A DNA stretch of 64,000 bases, taken from the NCBI RefSeq assembly GCF_000504245.1, contig NZ_KI632509.1, positions 1,301,723 to 1,365,722 of the forward strand, given 5' to 3'. Made by a program: the position numbers and the translations under genes. This DNA is from Haloechinothrix halophila YIM 93223 (GTDB taxonomy: Bacteria; Actinomycetota; Actinomycetes; Mycobacteriales; Pseudonocardiaceae). This document shows positions 62,547-64,000 of this stretch, piece by piece. Under the pieces are notes generated by a model, which was not told the origin of the DNA, did no database searches, and saw only the letters and a list, made by a program, of their open reading frames with translations. How positions within the stretch are numbered: position 1 is the stretch's first letter; every line of letters begins with the position of its first letter.

Positions 62547-63962
62547 ATGCAGCGACTTACCGGGCTTGACGCCAGTTTTCTGTACCTCGAAACGCCACAG
62601 CAGCTGCAGCATGTGTGCGCGCTGCTCACGCTCGATCCCTCTACCGTACCCGGCGACCACACGGTCGACGCCTTCGCGCGGCGGCTCGCCGAACGGTGCG
62701 CGCGGATCCCGGTGTTTCGCCGCAAGCTCTACAGCACGGCGTTCAATCTGGATCACCCGGTGTGGGTCGCCGACGAGGAGTTCGACGTCGACAACCACGT
62801 CTTCCGTGTCGAGCTGCCCGCGCCGGGTGGCAGGGAAGAGTTGGACGAGCTGTGTGCCGATGTCGCGGGCACGCCGATGTCGCGGGATCGGCCGCTGTGG
62901 GAGATGCACGTCGTCGATGGCTGCGCAGACGGACGGCTCGCCGTGGTCGTGAAAATGCACCACGCGGGCATCGACGGTGTGAGCGGCGCGAACCTAATCT
63001 CCTACCTGTCGAGTCTTGAGCCGGACGCACCGCTGCCTGAGCCACCGCAGGAGGACCTCGGCCCGCCCAGCGCGGTCGACGTGATCGGTGCGGGGCTCGC
63101 CGGGTTCGTGCGCAAGCCCGTCGAGCTGGCGCGACTGCTGCCAGAACTGCTCGGCGTCGCCCCGGCGTTCATCGCCCGCTCGCTGCGTGGCGATGGCATG
63201 CGACTGCCATTCACCGCGCCGAGGACGTCGGTGAACGGCACCATCACTGGCGAACGGAGCGTCGCCCACGTCGACCTGCCGCTGGACGACGTCAAGCGGG
63301 TGAAGAACGCCTTCGGCGTCACGGTGAACGACGTCGTCCTCGCGCTCTGTTCCGGGGCGCTGCGGATGTTCTTCGAGGAGCGTGGCGAGCTGCCGGATAA
63401 ACCGGTGCTGGCGACCGTCCCGGTGTCGGTGCGGGACCGCAGCCAGCGCTCGGACGACGGCTCGAACAAGGTGTCCACGCTGTTCTCCTCGCTGCCGACG
63501 CACCTGGCAGACCCGGTCGCGCGGTTGCGCGAGCTTGGCGACAGCAACCGCAAGGCCAAGCGGCACCACGAGTCGATCCCGGCTGACATACTTCAGGACT
63601 GGGCACAGTTCGCCGCGCCGACGACGTTCGGCCTCGCGGTGCGCGCCTACTCGGCGCTGCGACTCGCGGAGAAGCATCCGGTCGTGCACAACCTGGTGAT
63701 CTCCAACGTGCCCGGCCCGCCGATGCCGCTGTACCTGCTCGGTGCCCGGATCACCGGGATGTACCCGTTCGGGCCGGTGTTCCACGGCGCTGGGCTGAAC
63801 ATCACGGTGGTGTCGCTGGCTGGGCGGGTCGACGTCGGGCTGATCGCCGCGCGCAACCAGGTGGCTGACCTCTGGCCGCTCGCCGACGCGATCTCCGCCG
63901 CACTGGCTGAACTGGTGAGGGCCGCGGAACTTGCCACGGACGGGGGTTCTGGTAGAGACTAG
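62547..63962 (+). CDS. Wax ester synthase/diacylglycerol acyltransferase (WS/DGAT)
   Basis: 471 residues from ATG 62547. N-terminal LTGLDASFLYLETP; active-site HHxxxDG as VKMHHAGIDGVSG (residues 138-144); PVSVRDRSQRSDDGSNKVS and NLVISNVPGPPMPLYLLGARI in the C-terminal half, typical of the Tgs/WS-DGAT family. It esterifies diacylglycerol or fatty alcohols with acyl-CoA, making storage lipids, in the cytosol or at lipid droplets. Placed behind a KstR box, so induced with sterol catabolism. Confidence 0.93.
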   Translation: MQRLTGLDASFLYLETPQQLQHVCALLTLDPSTVPGDHTVDAFARRLAERCARIPVFRRKLYSTAFNLDHPVWVADEEFDVDNHVFRVELPAPGGREELDELCADVAGTPMSRDRPLWEMHVVDGCADGRLAVVVKMHHAGIDGVSGANLISYLSSLEPDAPLPEPPQEDLGPPSAVDVIGAGLAGFVRKPVELARLLPELLGVAPAFIARSLRGDGMRLPFTAPRTSVNGTITGERSVAHVDLPLDDVKRVKNAFGVTVNDVVLALCSGALRMFFEERGELPDKPVLATVPVSVRDRSQRSDDGSNKVSTLFSSLPTHLADPVARLRELGDSNRKAKRHHESIPADILQDWAQFAAPTTFGLAVRAYSALRLAEKHPVVHNLVISNVPGPPMPLYLLGARITGMYPFGPVFHGAGLNITVVSLAGRVDVGLIAARNQVADLWPLADAISAALAELVRAAELATDGGSGRD

Positions 63963-63973
63963 AACATGTTCCA
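63960..63973. promoter_or_regulatory. KstR box 3, before a gene starting at the window end
   Basis: TAGAACATGTTCCA fits the KstR consensus; it begins on the last bases of the WS/DGAT gene. Downstream, a GAGGAGAG ribosome-binding site (63986-63993) and a GTG at 63997 mark the start of a further gene that is cut by the window edge. Confidence 0.8.
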
Positions 63974-64000
63974 GTTTTGCGGTGTGAGGAGAGCGCGTGG

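Overview
The window is high-GC actinobacterial chromosome. KstR, a CspB-type cold-shock protein, mIHF, SepH, Rpf, WS/DGAT, two citrate synthases, GTG/TTG starts and leaderless promoters all fit Mycobacteriales/Pseudonocardiales. Short intergenic 21-bp repeats and the overall gene set make a Pseudonocardiaceae genus (the Amycolatopsis/Saccharomonospora/Prauserella group) my best guess, inferred from gene content only. From about 3.4 to 45 kb the order follows, from memory, the Mycobacterium tuberculosis Rv0862c-Rv0896 neighbourhood: helicase-like protein, small protein, moaC/mog/moaE, rpfA, moaD/moaA, cspB, DUF2771, MFS, DUF3027, DUF2530, MarR, TrmH, DUF2537, sepH, serC, citA, gltA2. Lineage-specific genes interrupt this backbone.

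Layout. 0-3.4 kb: end of a conservon (kinase-roadblock-DUF742) without its GTPase. 3.4-15 kb: molybdenum block, with moaC and a mogA-moaE fusion, moaD-moaA, and a Mop/TOBE regulator with modABC; a malic enzyme and a resuscitation-promoting factor with a CRP-like palindrome lie within it. 15-27 kb: phosphoesterase, PhzF, HAD, an orphan DUF742 protein with a coding 21-bp repeat, CSP, DUF2771/MFS, glutaminyl cyclase, DUF3027 and a sacsin-like ATPase. 27-32.8 kb: MarR, an orphan iron box followed by a hairpin (possible sRNA), NAT, superoxide dismutase, glutamate-cysteine ligase, TrmH and DUF2537. 32.9-34.8 kb: three-gene type VII secretion-like cassette. 34.8-45.2 kb: sepH, serC, serine hydrolase, pdxH, two citrate synthases, acyl-CoA dehydrogenase/TetR. 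45.2-52.7 kb: photolyase remnant, Nat-type ABC exporter, acyl-CoA synthetase, an mIHF paralogue, isochorismate synthase and a phosphopantetheinyl transferase. 52.9-58 kb: TetR/acyl-CoA ligase/enoyl-CoA hydratase operon, amidohydrolase, GNAT. 58-64 kb: MntR/SirR-type regulator, HAD, kstR, fadE34-type dehydrogenase and a WS/DGAT, with three KstR boxes.

How genes work together. MoaA/MoaC make cPMP, MoaD/MoaE make molybdopterin, Mog activates it for metal insertion, and ModABC supplies molybdate. KstR, FadE34 and WS/DGAT form a sterol-responsive lipid unit in which degradation and acyl-ester storage share one repressor. Non-coding structure is rich: strong hairpin terminators, two related palindromes, at least three families of short tandem repeats lying just after stop codons, and many start codons placed 6-8 nt after a -10 element.
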